A DNA stretch of 62,492 nucleotides from assembly GCA_020725265.1 (NCBI GenBank), contig DYFK01000019.1, forward strand, positions 1 through 62,492, written 5' to 3'. Positions 34,553 to 49,600 of this stretch are shown one piece after another. Under the pieces are notes generated by a model that worked only from the letters and a program-made list of their open reading frames with translations, was not told the origin of the DNA and ran no database searches. Source of the stretch: Hydrogenophilus sp. Lineage in GTDB: Bacteria > Pseudomonadota > Gammaproteobacteria > Burkholderiales > Thiobacillaceae. A program made the position numbers and the translations under genes. Numbering within the stretch: position 1 is the first letter of the stretch; each line of letters begins with the position of its first letter.

Positions 34553-34603
34553 GTGGCGAGTGGCGAGTGGCCAATCGCGAGTGGCGGAAACCACCACTCG
34601 CGA
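34553..34603 (-). repeat. Short tandem repeat and ten-base hairpin between the oxidoreductase gene and rnfC
   Basis: GTGGCGA occurs twice in tandem (34553-34559 and 34560-34566). TCGCGAGTGG (34575-34584) and CCACTCGCGA (34594-34603) form a perfect ten-base stem with a nine-base loop. On the minus strand this lies 11 bases after the oxidoreductase stop and before the rnfC ribosome-binding site, so the mRNA would fold there. There is no T-run. It could set the ratio of oxidoreductase to Rnf messages or be an intergenic repeat. Confidence 0.6.
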
Positions 34604-34613
34604 CCTGCTCTCA

Positions 34614-39581
<4,968 letters not shown>

Positions 39582-39594
39582 GACCAGATACCTT

Positions 39595-40479
39595 TCAGAC
39601 AACGTTGGCGCTGACCGGCAGCGCCTGCTTGCGGATGATCTTCTTGGCTTCTCGACCTTTCGCCGTCCGCCGACCTTCCAGCCAGACGATGGCCCCGGTG
39701 GGGCAGCGCTCGATCGCCACGGGAGACGCCAGGTGGTTCCTGGTGTAGTCGATCACCGCCAGGTTGTTGTCCAGGCGGATCAAACCGGGCGCGGCGTCCA
39801 TCACGCACTTGCCGCAGGCGGTGCAGGCCACCTGGCATTGCGCTTCGGAAACGTCGCCGTCCGCCCGGCTCTTGCAGGCCACCCAGAGCTTGTGGCTCAC
39901 CGGCTGCAAGGAAAACAGGTCTTTCGGGCACACCTCGACGCAATCGCCGCAGGCCGTGCACTTGTCGGGGTCGACCTCGGGCAGGCCGACCGGATTCATG
40001 ACGATGGCGTCGAACTCGCACACCACCCCGCAATCGCCCAGGCCCAGACAGCCCCAGGCGCAGGCCTTGCCGCCACCGGACACGGTGGCCGCCGCGCGGC
40101 AGGTGTCCAGGCCCTGGTAGCGGGCGCGCTGCCAGGCGACATGGTTGCCGCCGGCGCAGGCCAGGCGCGCCACCTGTTTCTCGATCTCGCCCATCGACAC
40201 ACCCAGGAAGCTCGCGATGTAGGCATTCATCTCCGGCGCGTTGACGGTGCACTTGGCCGGCACGATGTCGCCGGCCACCACCTGCTCGGCGAAATTCCGG
40301 CAGCCGGCGGTGCCGCAGGCGCCGCAATTGGATTTCGGCAGCATCTCCTCGACCTGGTCGACGCGCGGATCCTCATACACGTACAGGCGCTTGTTGGCCT
40401 GGGCCAGCAGCCAGGCCAACAAACCGCCCAATAGCGCCATGAAGACCCCCGCGAGGGCCGTGTGGGTCACCGCATCCAT
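39595..40479 (-). CDS. rnfB: Rnf electron transport complex subunit B, ferredoxin-like
   Basis: The 294-residue protein has an N-terminal membrane anchor (about 8-26), a 4Fe-4S domain with Cys52, 55, 60 and 77 (PKSNCGACGTAGCRNFAEQ), then several cluster motifs including CAWGCLGLGDC, CTACGDCVEVCP and CTACGKCVMDAAPG. RnfB takes electrons from ferredoxin and feeds the membrane subunits. It is the first gene of the operon and 13 bases before the oxidoreductase gene. The C-terminal RRTAKGREAKKIIRK tail is basic. Confidence 0.92.
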   Translation of the reverse strand: MDAVTHTALAGVFMALLGGLLAWLLAQANKRLYVYEDPRVDQVEEMLPKSNCGACGTAGCRNFAEQVVAGDIVPAKCTVNAPEMNAYIASFLGVSMGEIEKQVARLACAGGNHVAWQRARYQGLDTCRAAATVSGGGKACAWGCLGLGDCGVVCEFDAIVMNPVGLPEVDPDKCTACGDCVEVCPKDLFSLQPVSHKLWVACKSRADGDVSEAQCQVACTACGKCVMDAAPGLIRLDNNLAVIDYTRNHLASPVAIERCPTGAIVWLEGRRTAKGREAKKIIRKQALPVSANVV

Positions 40480-40491
40480 CTCACACCGTAA

Positions 40492-40510
40492 GTTGAGTTA
40501 TTCAGTCAAC
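40492..40510. promoter_or_regulatory. Inverted repeat upstream of rnfB
   Basis: GTTGA (40492-40496) and TCAAC (40506-40510) are an inverted repeat with a nine-base spacer, 12 bases before the rnfB start in the AT-rich divergent region (40480-40615) shared with the LysR gene. It has the T-N-A symmetry expected of a LysR-type site but is too close to the start to be certain. The rest of the region is markedly AT-rich, consistent with two promoters, but I cannot place -35 and -10 elements with confidence. Confidence 0.35.
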
Positions 40511-40615
40511 AAAAGACCATAGGGTCGAAATTGTTGCGATGCACAGTGTAGAAAGTTGCAGCCCCATGACAAACCAATAATTTCAATCTTGAACATTGGC
40601 TGTTTTAATGATGCA

Positions 40616-41575
40616 ATGCACAAACCGTCCGGACCCGCGAGCCCCGCCATGACCGCCGACTCCCCCCTCTATTACAAGAACAACCGCCTCAAGCAATTGC
40701 GTGCCTTCTATCAGGTCGTGCGCTGCGGCAGCATCTCCAAGGCGGCGGACAAGCTGTTCCTGTCGCAACCCTCGGTGTCGCTGCAAATCCAGGCGCTGGA
40801 ACGGGAATTGAACGTGGTGCTGTTCGAGCGGCGCGGGCCGCATCTGAAGCTGACGCCCGAGGGCGAGGTGCTGTACGAGCTCTCGGAACCGCTGGTCGAC
40901 GGCATCGACAAGCTCCAGGAAACCTTCCTGGCGCGGTTCGGCAAGCTGGAATCCGGCGAGCTCAAGATCGGCGCCGGCGAGTCGACCATCCTCTACATCA
41001 TGCCGGAACCGGTGCGCCGCTTCGTCGAGGCCTACCCCAAGGTCCAGCTCAAGATCCACAACGTCACCGGCCGCGACGGCCTGAAGATGCTGCGCGCCGA
41101 CGAGATCGACCTGGCCGTCGGCTCGATGCTGGAAGTGCCGGAGGACATCGAATACAAGCCGGTGGTCAGTTACGACCCCATGCTGATCACCCCGCTCGGC
41201 CACCCGTTGGCGGAGAAGGCCGCCGCCGGCGGCGAGGTCACCCTGGAGGATGTCAGCCATTACGGCCTGATCCTGCCGCCCTCGCATCTGTCGACCTGGC
41301 GGATCGTCAAGTACGTGTTCCAGCAGAACAACCTGACCTTCACGGTGACGCTGGAAGCCGGCGGCTGGGAAGTCATCAAGAAATACGTCGAGCTGGGCAT
41401 GGGCATTTCCATCGTCACCGACATCTGCATGACCGGCAGCGAGAAGCTGATCAGCATCCCGCTCACCCAGTATTTCCCGCAACGCAGCTACGGCCTGGTG
41501 CTGCGCCGCGGCCGCTTCATGTCGCCGCAGGCGCGCCGCTTCATCGAGATCATGGCGGCGGTGTACGCGGAATGA
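40616..41575 (+). CDS. LysR-family regulator, CysB-like subgroup
   Basis: The roughly 319-residue protein has an N-terminal winged helix (LKQLRAFYQVVRCGSISKAADKLFLSQPSVSLQIQALE) and a C-terminal effector-binding domain of the CysB-like kind (KIGAGESTILYIMPEPVRRFVE, then YGLILPPSHLSTWRI). I take the ATG at 40616; an ATG at 40649 is equally possible because neither has a good ribosome-binding site. It is divergent from rnfB with about 136 bases between, so it most likely controls the Rnf-oxidoreductase operon. The CysB group often senses sulfur metabolites, but the ligand here is unknown. Confidence 0.88.
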   Translation: MHKPSGPASPAMTADSPLYYKNNRLKQLRAFYQVVRCGSISKAADKLFLSQPSVSLQIQALERELNVVLFERRGPHLKLTPEGEVLYELSEPLVDGIDKLQETFLARFGKLESGELKIGAGESTILYIMPEPVRRFVEAYPKVQLKIHNVTGRDGLKMLRADEIDLAVGSMLEVPEDIEYKPVVSYDPMLITPLGHPLAEKAAAGGEVTLEDVSHYGLILPPSHLSTWRIVKYVFQQNNLTFTVTLEAGGWEVIKKYVELGMGISIVTDICMTGSEKLISIPLTQYFPQRSYGLVLRRGRFMSPQARRFIEIMAAVYAE

Positions 41576-41584
41576 GCGGCGGCT

Positions 41585-42931
41585 TCAGGCCGCCGGCAGG
41601 GTGACGCGGAAACGGGTCAGACCGGCCCCGGTCTCGGCGTGGATGGCGCCGCCATGCAAGCCGATGATGGAACGGGTGATCGCCAGGCCCAGGCCGGCGC
41701 CCTCGCCACTGGCGCGGCGGGCCGGATCGCCGGTATAGAAGCGGTCGAACACGCGCGGCAGACGGTCGGCCGGAATCTCGCCAGGGTTTTCCACGTCGAG
41801 CCGCGCGCCACCGTCTTCGAGCTGTGCCAGGCGGAGGTCGACACGACCACCGGCGCCGGCGTGACGGATGGCGTTGGAAACCAGGTTGGACAAGGCGCGG
41901 CGCAACATGAGCGGATCGCCTCGGGTCCGGGCGGCGCCGCTGACCGCCAGGGTGACGCCGGATTCGGCGGCGAGCGCCTCGTAGAAATCGAGCACGCGCG
42001 CCACCTCGACGGCCAGGTCGACCGTCTCGGTGCGCGGCCGTGTCAGGTTGTTGTCCGCCTGGGCCAGGAACAGCATGTCGCCGACCATGCGCGCCAGGCG
42101 CTCATGCTCTTCCAAGCTGGAAGCGAGGATGTCGCGGTATTCCGCTTCGCTGCGCGCGCGCGCCAGCGCGACCTGGGTCTGGGTCATCAGGTTGGACAGC
42201 GGCGTGCGCAACTCGTGGGCGAGATCGGAAGAGAACTCCGACAGCCGGCGGAAGGAATCCTCCAGGCGCGTGAGCATGGCGTTGAAGGCGGTCGCCAGCG
42301 CGTCGATTTCCGCCGGCAGCCGGTCCCGTGGCAGGCGCTCGCCGAGGCTGCTGGCGGACAGCCGCGCCGCCAGCCGGGTCATCTCGCGCAGCGGACGCAG
42401 GCCGGCGCGCGCCGCCACCCAGCCCAGCGCGGCGGTGAGCAGCGCGGCGAGCAGGCTGGACAGCACCAGCACGCGGCGGAAATCGCGCAGGAAATCCTGA
42501 TGATGCGAAATGTCCAGGGCGACCTCGATGTCGACGCCGTCGACGCGCGCCGCCAGGCCGCGATAGACATGATCGCCGGCACGCCAGGTGACCGGGCCGT
42601 CGATGGCGCCGGCCGGCATGCGGGCGAAATCGACGTCGCCGGTGGCGAAGCGGACGCGGCCGTCGATGCCGAGCACCCGCGCCGACAGATCGTGATGGCC
42701 GACCAGGGCGGCGCGCGCGCGCTCGGCCAGCGGGTCGGCGGCCTCCGGTTCTGGCGCGCTGGCGAGCAGGCCGCGCAGCAGGGTCAGCTTGCCGGCCATT
42801 TCATGCCGGTCCATGTCCTGGAAATGACCGTCGACGGAACGCTCCACCACCCAGCCCAGGCCGAGCAGCACGCTGGCGGCGCCAACCGCGAACAGCAGGC
42901 TGACGCGGGCGGTCAGCGACAGCGCGGTCAT
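41585..42931 (-). CDS. Heavy-metal sensor histidine kinase (CusS-like)
   Basis: The 448-residue inner-membrane kinase has two membrane helices (about 10-30 and 155-178) flanking a periplasmic sensor domain, a HAMP domain, the phospho-acceptor box [17 protein letters not shown] and an ATPase domain ending with [18 protein letters not shown]. The periplasmic part has no unusual Cys or His cluster. It overlaps the response-regulator stop (ATGA), so the two are coupled. The neighbouring efflux genes imply that it senses a metal such as copper, silver, zinc or cadmium; sequence alone does not decide which. Confidence 0.9.
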   Translation of the reverse strand: MTALSLTARVSLLFAVGAASVLLGLGWVVERSVDGHFQDMDRHEMAGKLTLLRGLLASAPEPEAADPLAERARAALVGHHDLSARVLGIDGRVRFATGDVDFARMPAGAIDGPVTWRAGDHVYRGLAARVDGVDIEVALDISHHQDFLRDFRRVLVLSSLLAALLTAALGWVAARAGLRPLREMTRLAARLSASSLGERLPRDRLPAEIDALATAFNAMLTRLEDSFRRLSEFSSDLAHELRTPLSNLMTQTQVALARARSEAEYRDILASSLEEHERLARMVGDMLFLAQADNNLTRPRTETVDLAVEVARVLDFYEALAAESGVTLAVSGAARTRGDPLMLRRALSNLVSNAIRHAGAGGRVDLRLAQLEDGGARLDVENPGEIPADRLPRVFDRFYTGDPARRASGEGAGLGLAITRSIIGLHGGAIHAETGAGLTRFRVTLPAA

Positions 42932-43608
42932 GGCTCGCGCGCCTCGAGCACGTAGCCCATGCCGCGCACGGTGTGGATCAGGCGTACCGGGAAGGGCTCG
43001 TCGATCTTGGCGCGCAGGCGGCGCACGGCGACGTCGATGACATTGGTGTCGCTATCGAAATTCATGTCCCAGACCTGGGAGGCGATCAGCGAACGCGGCA
43101 GCACCTCGCCCTGGCGGCGCAGCAGCAGTTCGAGCAGCGCGAACTCCTTGGCGGTCAGGTCGATGCGCGCGCCGCCCCGGCTGGCTCTTCGACGGGTCAG
43201 ATCGAGTTCCAGGTCGGCGACGCGCAGCAAGGTCGGCTCCAGCCCGGCGCGGGCGCGTCGGGTCAGGCTGCGCACGCGCGCGAGCAGCTCGGCGAAGGCG
43301 AACGGCTTGACCAGATAGTCGTCGGCGCCCAGTTCCAACCCCTTGACCCGATCCTCGACCCGGTCGCGCGCGCTGAGGAACAGCACCGGCGTCTCCAGAC
43401 CGGCGCGACGGGTGCCGGCCAGCACCCGCCAGCCATCCAGGCCAGGCAGCATGACATCGAGGATGAGCAGGTCATACCCGCCGGAACGGGCCAGTTCCAG
43501 TCCGTCCCAGCCATCGCGCGCGAGATCGACGACGAACCCGGCCTCGGTCAGACCCTGGCGCAGGTAGTCGCCGGTCTTCGGTTCATCCTCGACGATCAGG
43601 ATCTTCAT
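42928..43608 (-). CDS. OmpR-family response regulator of metal efflux (CusR/CopR-like)
   Basis: The 226-residue protein has a receiver domain ([20 protein letters not shown], phospho-acceptor Asp51 in [13 protein letters not shown], Lys in VKPFAF) and an OmpR winged-helix DNA-binding domain (about 130-224; [20 protein letters not shown], then [19 protein letters not shown]). This combination is typical of CusR, CopR and IrlR. It is divergent from the efflux genes, with an ATTAC-N6-GTAAT palindrome between them as its probable target. Confidence 0.92.
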   Translation of the reverse strand: MKILIVEDEPKTGDYLRQGLTEAGFVVDLARDGWDGLELARSGGYDLLILDVMLPGLDGWRVLAGTRRAGLETPVLFLSARDRVEDRVKGLELGADDYLVKPFAFAELLARVRSLTRRARAGLEPTLLRVADLELDLTRRRASRGGARIDLTAKEFALLELLLRRQGEVLPRSLIASQVWDMNFDSDTNVIDVAVRRLRAKIDEPFPVRLIHTVRGMGYVLEAREP

Positions 43609-43691
43609 GGCGGTGGCGGGAGCGATGCGGCGGCGCCGCGGTCGTCGCATCCTGCCACAAGCTCGCCGGCGACCGCCAAACCGATGCGCGG

Positions 43692-43707
43692 ATTACCGAT
43701 TTGTAAT
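43692..43707. promoter_or_regulatory. Predicted response-regulator box (CusR/CopR type)
   Basis: ATTAC (43692-43696) and GTAAT (43703-43707) form a perfect inverted repeat with spacer CGATTT, in the 145 bases between the divergent regulator and efflux operons. Copper-type regulators bind sites of this shape (TTACA-N-TGTAA type). A second inverted repeat, CCGGTC (43711-43716) and GACCGG (43730-43735), is just downstream. It is the only AT-rich island in a very GC-rich gap. Confidence 0.65.
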
Positions 43708-43753
43708 GCGCCGGTCAGGTCGACGTCAGGACCGGATCGTCAACATCGGCGCC

Positions 43754-44956
43754 ATGATCAAGCGCCGTCTCCTCCCGTCCATCCTGGTCCTGCTGCTGGC
43801 CGCGCCGGCCGCGCGCGCGCAGGCCGGCCTGGCCGAAGCCCTGACCGAAGCCTGGTCGCGCCATCCGGCCGCGCTCGCGGCGCCCGATCGGGCCGAGGCC
43901 GCGCGCGCCAGCGCCGCGCTCGCCGGCGCGCCGACACCGGCGCCGGCCACCGTCGCGCTGGCCGGTCTGACCGACGCCATCGACCGCGACCGGGGTCGGC
44001 GCGAATGGGAACTGGAGCTGGCCGTGCCGCTCTGGCTGCCCGGCCAGCGCGCGGCGCGCGCCGGCGAGGCCGAAGCCATCGCCGCCGAGGTCGAGGCAAG
44101 CCTGGGACTCGCCCGCCTGGAACTGGCCGGCACGCTGCGCGCCGCCTGGTGGCGGCTGGCCGGCGCGCGCGCCGCGCGCGAACTGGCCAGCCGCCGGCTG
44201 GACGACGCGCGCGCGCTGGAGGCCGACGTCGAACGGCGCCATCGCGCCGGCGAGCTGGCGCGCACCGACGCCAACCTGGCCGCCGAAGAGCGCCTCGCCG
44301 CCGAAACCGGCCTGATCGACGCCGATGCCGCCCAGGCCGACGCCGAGCAGGACTGGCGGACCCTGGTCGGCCAGCCGGCGCCCGTCCTGCTGGCCGCCGA
44401 ACCGGTACCCGGCGCGACGCCGGATACCGACCATCCCCGGCTGGTGGCGCGCGCCGCCGCCGCCCGGCTCGCCCATGCGCGCATCCGGATCGCCGCCGAA
44501 AGCCGGCGCGACGCGCCCGAACTGGCGCTGCGCGCGGAGCGCGAACGCGGCGCGCGCGACGAAGCCTACGGCCATGCCATCGGCCTGCGCCTGGCCCTGC
44601 CCCTGCGCGACCACACCCGCCCGCGCCGCGATCAGGCCGAGGCGCGCGCCGACGCCGCCACCGCCGACGCCGAGCTGGCGCGTGCCCGGCTCGAACTCGC
44701 TGGCGAACAGACGCGCGCGCGGCGGGCGCTGGAAGTCGCCGAACGCGGCATCGCGCTGACACGCGCGCGTCTGGTCCGGCTCGATGACAATCTGCGGCTG
44801 GCGGGAAAGGCCTTCGCGCTCGGCGAGACCGATCTCGCCAGCCTGTTGCGTTCACGCGCGCTCGCCCGCGAGGCCGAGGCAGCCGGCGCGCGCGCGTCGA
44901 TCGCCCGCGACGCCGCCGTTTCCGCGCTGGCGCAAAGTCTCGGTGTCCTGCCATGA
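43754..44956 (+). CDS. Outer-membrane efflux protein, TolC family
   Basis: The 400-residue protein has a signal peptide (MIKRRLLPSILVLLLAAPAA, cleavage after ARA near residue 22) and the long Ala/Glu/Arg-rich helices of the TolC fold, repeated in two halves (for example ALEADVERRHRAGELARTDA and the related RLVRLDDNLRLAGKAFALGE). It is the outer-membrane channel of a CusCBA/CzcCBA-type pump. The ATG at 43754 is chosen for the signal peptide. Its stop overlaps the start of the next gene by four bases. Confidence 0.88.
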   Translation: MIKRRLLPSILVLLLAAPAARAQAGLAEALTEAWSRHPAALAAPDRAEAARASAALAGAPTPAPATVALAGLTDAIDRDRGRREWELELAVPLWLPGQRAARAGEAEAIAAEVEASLGLARLELAGTLRAAWWRLAGARAARELASRRLDDARALEADVERRHRAGELARTDANLAAEERLAAETGLIDADAAQADAEQDWRTLVGQPAPVLLAAEPVPGATPDTDHPRLVARAAAARLAHARIRIAAESRRDAPELALRAERERGARDEAYGHAIGLRLALPLRDHTRPRRDQAEARADAATADAELARARLELAGEQTRARRALEVAERGIALTRARLVRLDDNLRLAGKAFALGETDLASLLRSRALAREAEAAGARASIARDAAVSALAQSLGVLP

Positions 44957-45492
44957 AATCGCGCCCCACCCAGCTCGCCCTGATCATCCTGGCCGGCACC
45001 CTGGCCACACAGGCCATCGCCCACGAAGGTCACGACCACGGGCCGGCGCCGGCGCCGACGGTCACCACGCTGGCTCCACGCGCCAGCGCGGAAAGCGAAT
45101 GGTTCGAACTGGTCGCGGTGCTGGAGGCGGACGGCGACCGCCTGCTCCTGTATCTGGACCACCACGCCAGCAACGAGCCGGTCGCCGATGCCCGCATCGA
45201 GCTGGACAGCGGCAGCCGGCGCGCGATCGCGGAAGCGCTCGCCCCCGGCCTGCACGCGCTACCCGCCGGCGAGCTGTCGCGTCCGGGCACGCATCCACTC
45301 ACGTTCACCGTGCAGGCTGGCGACGACATCGACCTGCTCGCCGCCAGCCTGGTGGTGCCGGCTCCGGCCGCCACCGCGGCCGACCGGGCCTGGCCGGACT
45401 GGACCCCCTGGGGCGCCGGCGCCGCGCTGCTCGGACTGGCCGGCCTGACCGGCTGGTGGCGCGCGCGCCGGCGCGCGGGAGCGCGGTCATGA
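44953..45492 (+). CDS. Membrane-anchored periplasmic protein with N-terminal His motif, efflux-associated
   Basis: The 179-residue protein has a signal peptide (cut after AIA near residue 23), a mature N-terminus HEGHDHG that could bind metal, a beta-rich domain (about 45-125) and a C-terminal membrane helix with a basic tail. It is encoded between the TolC-like and adaptor genes with four-base overlaps on both sides, so it is made in step with the pump. It may present metal to the pump, or act like the CusF-type chaperone, though no CusF fold is evident. Family not recognised. Confidence 0.75.
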   Translation: MKSRPTQLALIILAGTLATQAIAHEGHDHGPAPAPTVTTLAPRASAESEWFELVAVLEADGDRLLLYLDHHASNEPVADARIELDSGSRRAIAEALAPGLHALPAGELSRPGTHPLTFTVQAGDDIDLLAASLVVPAPAATAADRAWPDWTPWGAGAALLGLAGLTGWWRARRRAGARS

Positions 45493-46607
45493 ACACGCGT
45501 CTGGCCGTCCCGTGGCTGGTCGCCATGCTCACCCTGGCCGTTGTCGGGCCGGCGCGCGGCCATGGCGGCGCCGACCACGATCACGACCACGCCGCCGCGC
45601 CGATGCCGGTCGGCGCCGAGGCACCCAGCCGACTGGCCGACGGCGGCGTCTTCGTGCCCAAGATCAGCCAGCACCGGCTCGGCCTGCGCACGCTGCCGGC
45701 GACGCCGGCCGAACTGGCGGTGACGCTGGAACTGACCGGCACGGTGATCGCCGATCCCGGCGCCGGCGGCCGCGTGCAGGCTGCCCAGGCCGGACGCGTC
45801 GAACCCCTGGCCGGCGGGCTGCCGACGCTCGGCCAACGGGTCGCGCGCGGACAGGCGCTGGCCCGGCTACGGCCGATCACCGGCACCATCGAGCGCGCCG
45901 GCCAGACCGCCCTGCTCGCCGAACTCGATGCCGGCATCGCGCTGCTGGAGGGCCGCCTGGCGCGCTATGCGCAACTGGAAGGCGCGATCCCGGGCAAGGA
46001 AGTCGAAGCCGCGCGCATCGAGCTGACGGCGCTGCGTCAGCGCCGCGCCGCCATCGATGGCGGCCTGCGCGCCGGCGAGACCCTGACGGCACCGGTCGCC
46101 GGCGTGATCAGCGCGGCCCACGTGATGCCCGGCCAGATCGTCGACGCGCGCGAGACGCTGTTCGAGATCGTCGATCCGGACCGACTGGCGGTCGAAGCGC
46201 TGGCCTACGATCCGGCGCTCACCGCCGGCATCCACGAGGCCAGCCTGCTGTTGCCGGACGGCGAACGGCCGCTGCGCTTCATCGGCGCCGGCCGGCAACT
46301 GCGCGCGCAGGCCCAGCCGCTGCTGTTCAGGGTGCTGCCCGGCGCTGGCGCGCCGTCGGTCGGTCAGCCGGCGCGCGTGCTCGCGCGCGCCGGCGAAAGT
46401 CAGCGCGGAGTCGCCCTGCCGACGGCCGCGCTGCTGCGCGAAGGAGGCGTCACCATGGTCTGGGTCAAGCTGGCTCCGGAACGCTTCGCGCCGCGCCGAG
46501 TCGAGGCGCGTCCGCTCGACGGCGGGCGCGTCGCGATCACCGCCGGCCTGACCGAGGGCGAACGCGTGGTCGTGCGCGGCGCCAGCCTGCTCGGCCAGAT
46601 CCGCTAG
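45489..46607 (+). CDS. RND efflux periplasmic adaptor (CzcB/CusB type)
   Basis: The 372-residue membrane-fusion protein has a signal peptide, then an unusual mature N-terminus GHGGADHDHDHAAAP rich in His and Asp, the split lipoyl/barrel-sandwich parts (GRVEPLAGGLPTLGQRVARGQ and TAPVAGVISAAHVMPGQIV), an alpha hairpin between them and a C-terminal beta domain. It connects the inner-membrane pump to the outer-membrane channel. The His-rich start suggests metal binding. The gene is 10 bases before the pump gene. Confidence 0.9.
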   Translation: MNTRLAVPWLVAMLTLAVVGPARGHGGADHDHDHAAAPMPVGAEAPSRLADGGVFVPKISQHRLGLRTLPATPAELAVTLELTGTVIADPGAGGRVQAAQAGRVEPLAGGLPTLGQRVARGQALARLRPITGTIERAGQTALLAELDAGIALLEGRLARYAQLEGAIPGKEVEAARIELTALRQRRAAIDGGLRAGETLTAPVAGVISAAHVMPGQIVDARETLFEIVDPDRLAVEALAYDPALTAGIHEASLLLPDGERPLRFIGAGRQLRAQAQPLLFRVLPGAGAPSVGQPARVLARAGESQRGVALPTAALLREGGVTMVWVKLAPERFAPRRVEARPLDGGRVAITAGLTEGERVVVRGASLLGQIR

Positions 46608-46617
46608 GCGGACGCCG

Positions 46618-49600
46618 ATGTTCGACGCCCTGCTGCGCGCCAGCCTCCGCCAGCGCGCCATCGTGCTCGGCGCTTCCCTGCTGCTGGTGGTCTGGGGCCT
46701 GATCGCCGCGCGCCAGATGCCGGTCGACGTGTTCCCCGATCTGAACAAGCCGACGGTCACGCTGATGACCGAAGCCGGCGGCATGGCGCCGGAGGAGGTC
46801 GAGCAGCGGGTCACCTTCCCGATCGAATCCGCGATGCACGGCATGCCCGGCGTCAGCCGGGTCCGCTCGGTGTCCGGCATCGGCCTGTCCATCGTCTACG
46901 TCGAATTCGACTGGGGCACCGACATCCATCTGAACCGCCAGCAGGTCGGCGAACGGCTCAACCTGGCGCGCGACCATCTGCCGCCGGGCATCGTGCCGCA
47001 ACTGGGCCCGATCGCCTCGATCATGGGCGAGATCCTGCTCATCGCGCTGCCGGCCGATCCGGACCGGGTCAGTCCGATGCGGGTGCGCGAATACGCCGAC
47101 TGGGTGATGCGGCCGCGCCTGCTCGCGCTGCCCGGCGTTGCCCAGGTCACACCGATCGGCGGCGAGACGCGTCAGTACCGGGTGATGCCGCGCGCCGACC
47201 AACTGCGCGCGCTGGCGATCGAACTGGCCGCGCTGGAAGCGGCGCTGCGCGATTTCGGCGCCAACACCAGCGGTGGCTTCCTGGAATCCGGCGGTCGCGA
47301 ATACCTGATCCGCCATCTCGGCCGCGGAGCCACCCTGGACGACCTGCGCGGCCTCACGGTGGCGGTGCGCGACGGCCTGCCGGTGCGCCTGGACCAGGTC
47401 GCCGAGGTCGCCGTGGTGGCCGCGGTCAAGCGCGGCGACGCCGGCTACGGTGGCCAGCCGGCGGTGATCCTGTCGGTTCAGAAGCAGCCGGGCGCCGACA
47501 GCGTTGCCCTGACCCGCCAGATCGAAGCGGCTGTCGACGAACTGGCGCGGGCACTGCCACCCGGCATCGAGATGCCGCGCTTCCTGTTCCGGCAGGCCGA
47601 TTTCATCGAGCACGCGGTCGGCAACGTCGAACAGGCGCTGCGCGACGGCGCCATCCTGGTCGCGGTGATCCTGTTCCTGTTCCTGCTCAACCTGCGCACC
47701 ACGCTGATCTCGCTGGTCGCCATCCCGGTCTCGCTGCTGGTCACCGTGCTGGCGTTCCGCCATTTCGGCCTGTCCATCAACACCATGACCCTGGGCGGCC
47801 TGGCCATCGCCATCGGCGAACTGGTCGACGACGCCGTGGTCGGCGTCGAGAACGTACTGCGCCGGCTGCGCCAGAACCGCGCCGCCGACACGCCCCGGAG
47901 CCCGCTCGCGGTGATCGTGGCGGCGACGCTGGAAGTGCGTTCCGGCATCGTCTACGCCACCTTCATCATCGTGCTGGTGTTCGTGCCGTTGTTCGCGCTG
48001 CCGGGCATCGAGGGCCGGCTGTTCACGCCGCTGGGCATCGCCTACATCGTCTCCATCCTGGCCAGCATGGTGGTGTCGCTGACCCTGACGCCGGTGCTCG
48101 CCTATTACCTGCTGCCCGGCATGAAGCACCTGGAGCACGGCGACAGCCCGCTGGTGGCGCGCCTCAAGGCCTGGGACCGCCGCCTGCTGGCCTGGTCGTT
48201 CCGCCACGCCCGCGCCCTGCTTGCCGGCGCCGTCCTGCTGGTGGTGGCCGCCGCCGCCAGCGTACCGCTGTTTCCGCGCACCTTCCTGCCGCCGTTCAAC
48301 GAGGGCACGCTGACCATCAACGTGCTGCTCGATCCGGGCAGCGCGCTATCCGAGTCGAATCGCGTCGGCGCGCTCGCCGAGCGCCTGATCGCGGAAGTGC
48401 CGGAGGTCGTCCAGGTCGGCCGGCGCACCGGCCGCGCCGAACTCGACGAGCATGCCGAGGGCGCCCATTACAGCGAGATCGACGTCGACCTGCGCCCGAG
48501 CGGACGATCGCGCGAGATCGTCATCCAGGACATCCGCGCCCGCCTGGCGACGCTGCCAGCGACGATCAGCGTCGGCCAGCCGATCTCCCACCGGCTCGAC
48601 CACCTGCTCTCCGGCGTACGCGCGCAGATCGCGCTCAAGCTCTATGGCGACGACCTCGCCACATTGCGCGGGCTGGCCGAGGATTTGCGCGCGCGCCTCG
48701 CCGACATTCCCGGCCTGACCGACCTGCAGGTGGAAAAGCAGGTGCTGATCCCGCAACTGAAAATCCATCTCGATCATGCCCAGCTGGCCCGTCACGGTCT
48801 CACCCCGGGCGCGCTGCTGCGCGATCTGGAACGCATGATCGAGGGCGAGCGCATCGGCCAGATCCTGGAAGGCGGCGAAGGCGACGACGGCGCCGCGCGC
48901 CGTTTCGATCTGGTGCTGCGCCTGGCCGACGCCGATCGCGACGCGCGCGCGCTCGAACGGCTGCTGATCGAGACCCCGCTCGGCCATGTTCCGCTGGCGC
49001 GCCTGGCGCGCGTCGAGGAAGGCGACGGCCCCAACCAGATCGGCCGCGAGAACGCGCGCCGGCGCATCGTGCTGTCGGCCAACGCGGAAGCCGGCGAAAT
49101 GAGCCGGGCGGTCGACGAGATACGCGCCCGACTGGCCGCGACACCGTTGCCGCAAGGTTATTTCACCGCGCTGGAGGGCCAGTTCCAGGCGCAGGAACAG
49201 GCCGCCCGGCTGATCGCCGCGCTGGCGGTGGTGTCGCTGACCATGATCTTCCTGGTGCTTTATGGCCGCTATCGCTCCGCCGTGCTCAGCCTGATCATCA
49301 TGGGCAACATCCCGCTCGCCCTGATCGGCAGCGTCGCCGCCCTGTGGCTGTCCGGCCAGCCGCTGTCGGTGGCCGCGCTGGTCGGCTTCATCACGCTCAC
49401 CGGCATCGCCACGCGCAACGGCATCCTGAAGATTTCCCACTACATCAACCTGTGCGCGAGCGAGGGCGAACGCTTCGGCCAGGCCATGATCACGCGCGGC
49501 TCGCTGGAACGGTTGACGCCGGTGCTGATGACCGCGCTGGTCACCGCCATCGCCCTGATTCCGCTGTTGCTCGCCGCCGACGCCCCCGGCAAGGAAGTGC

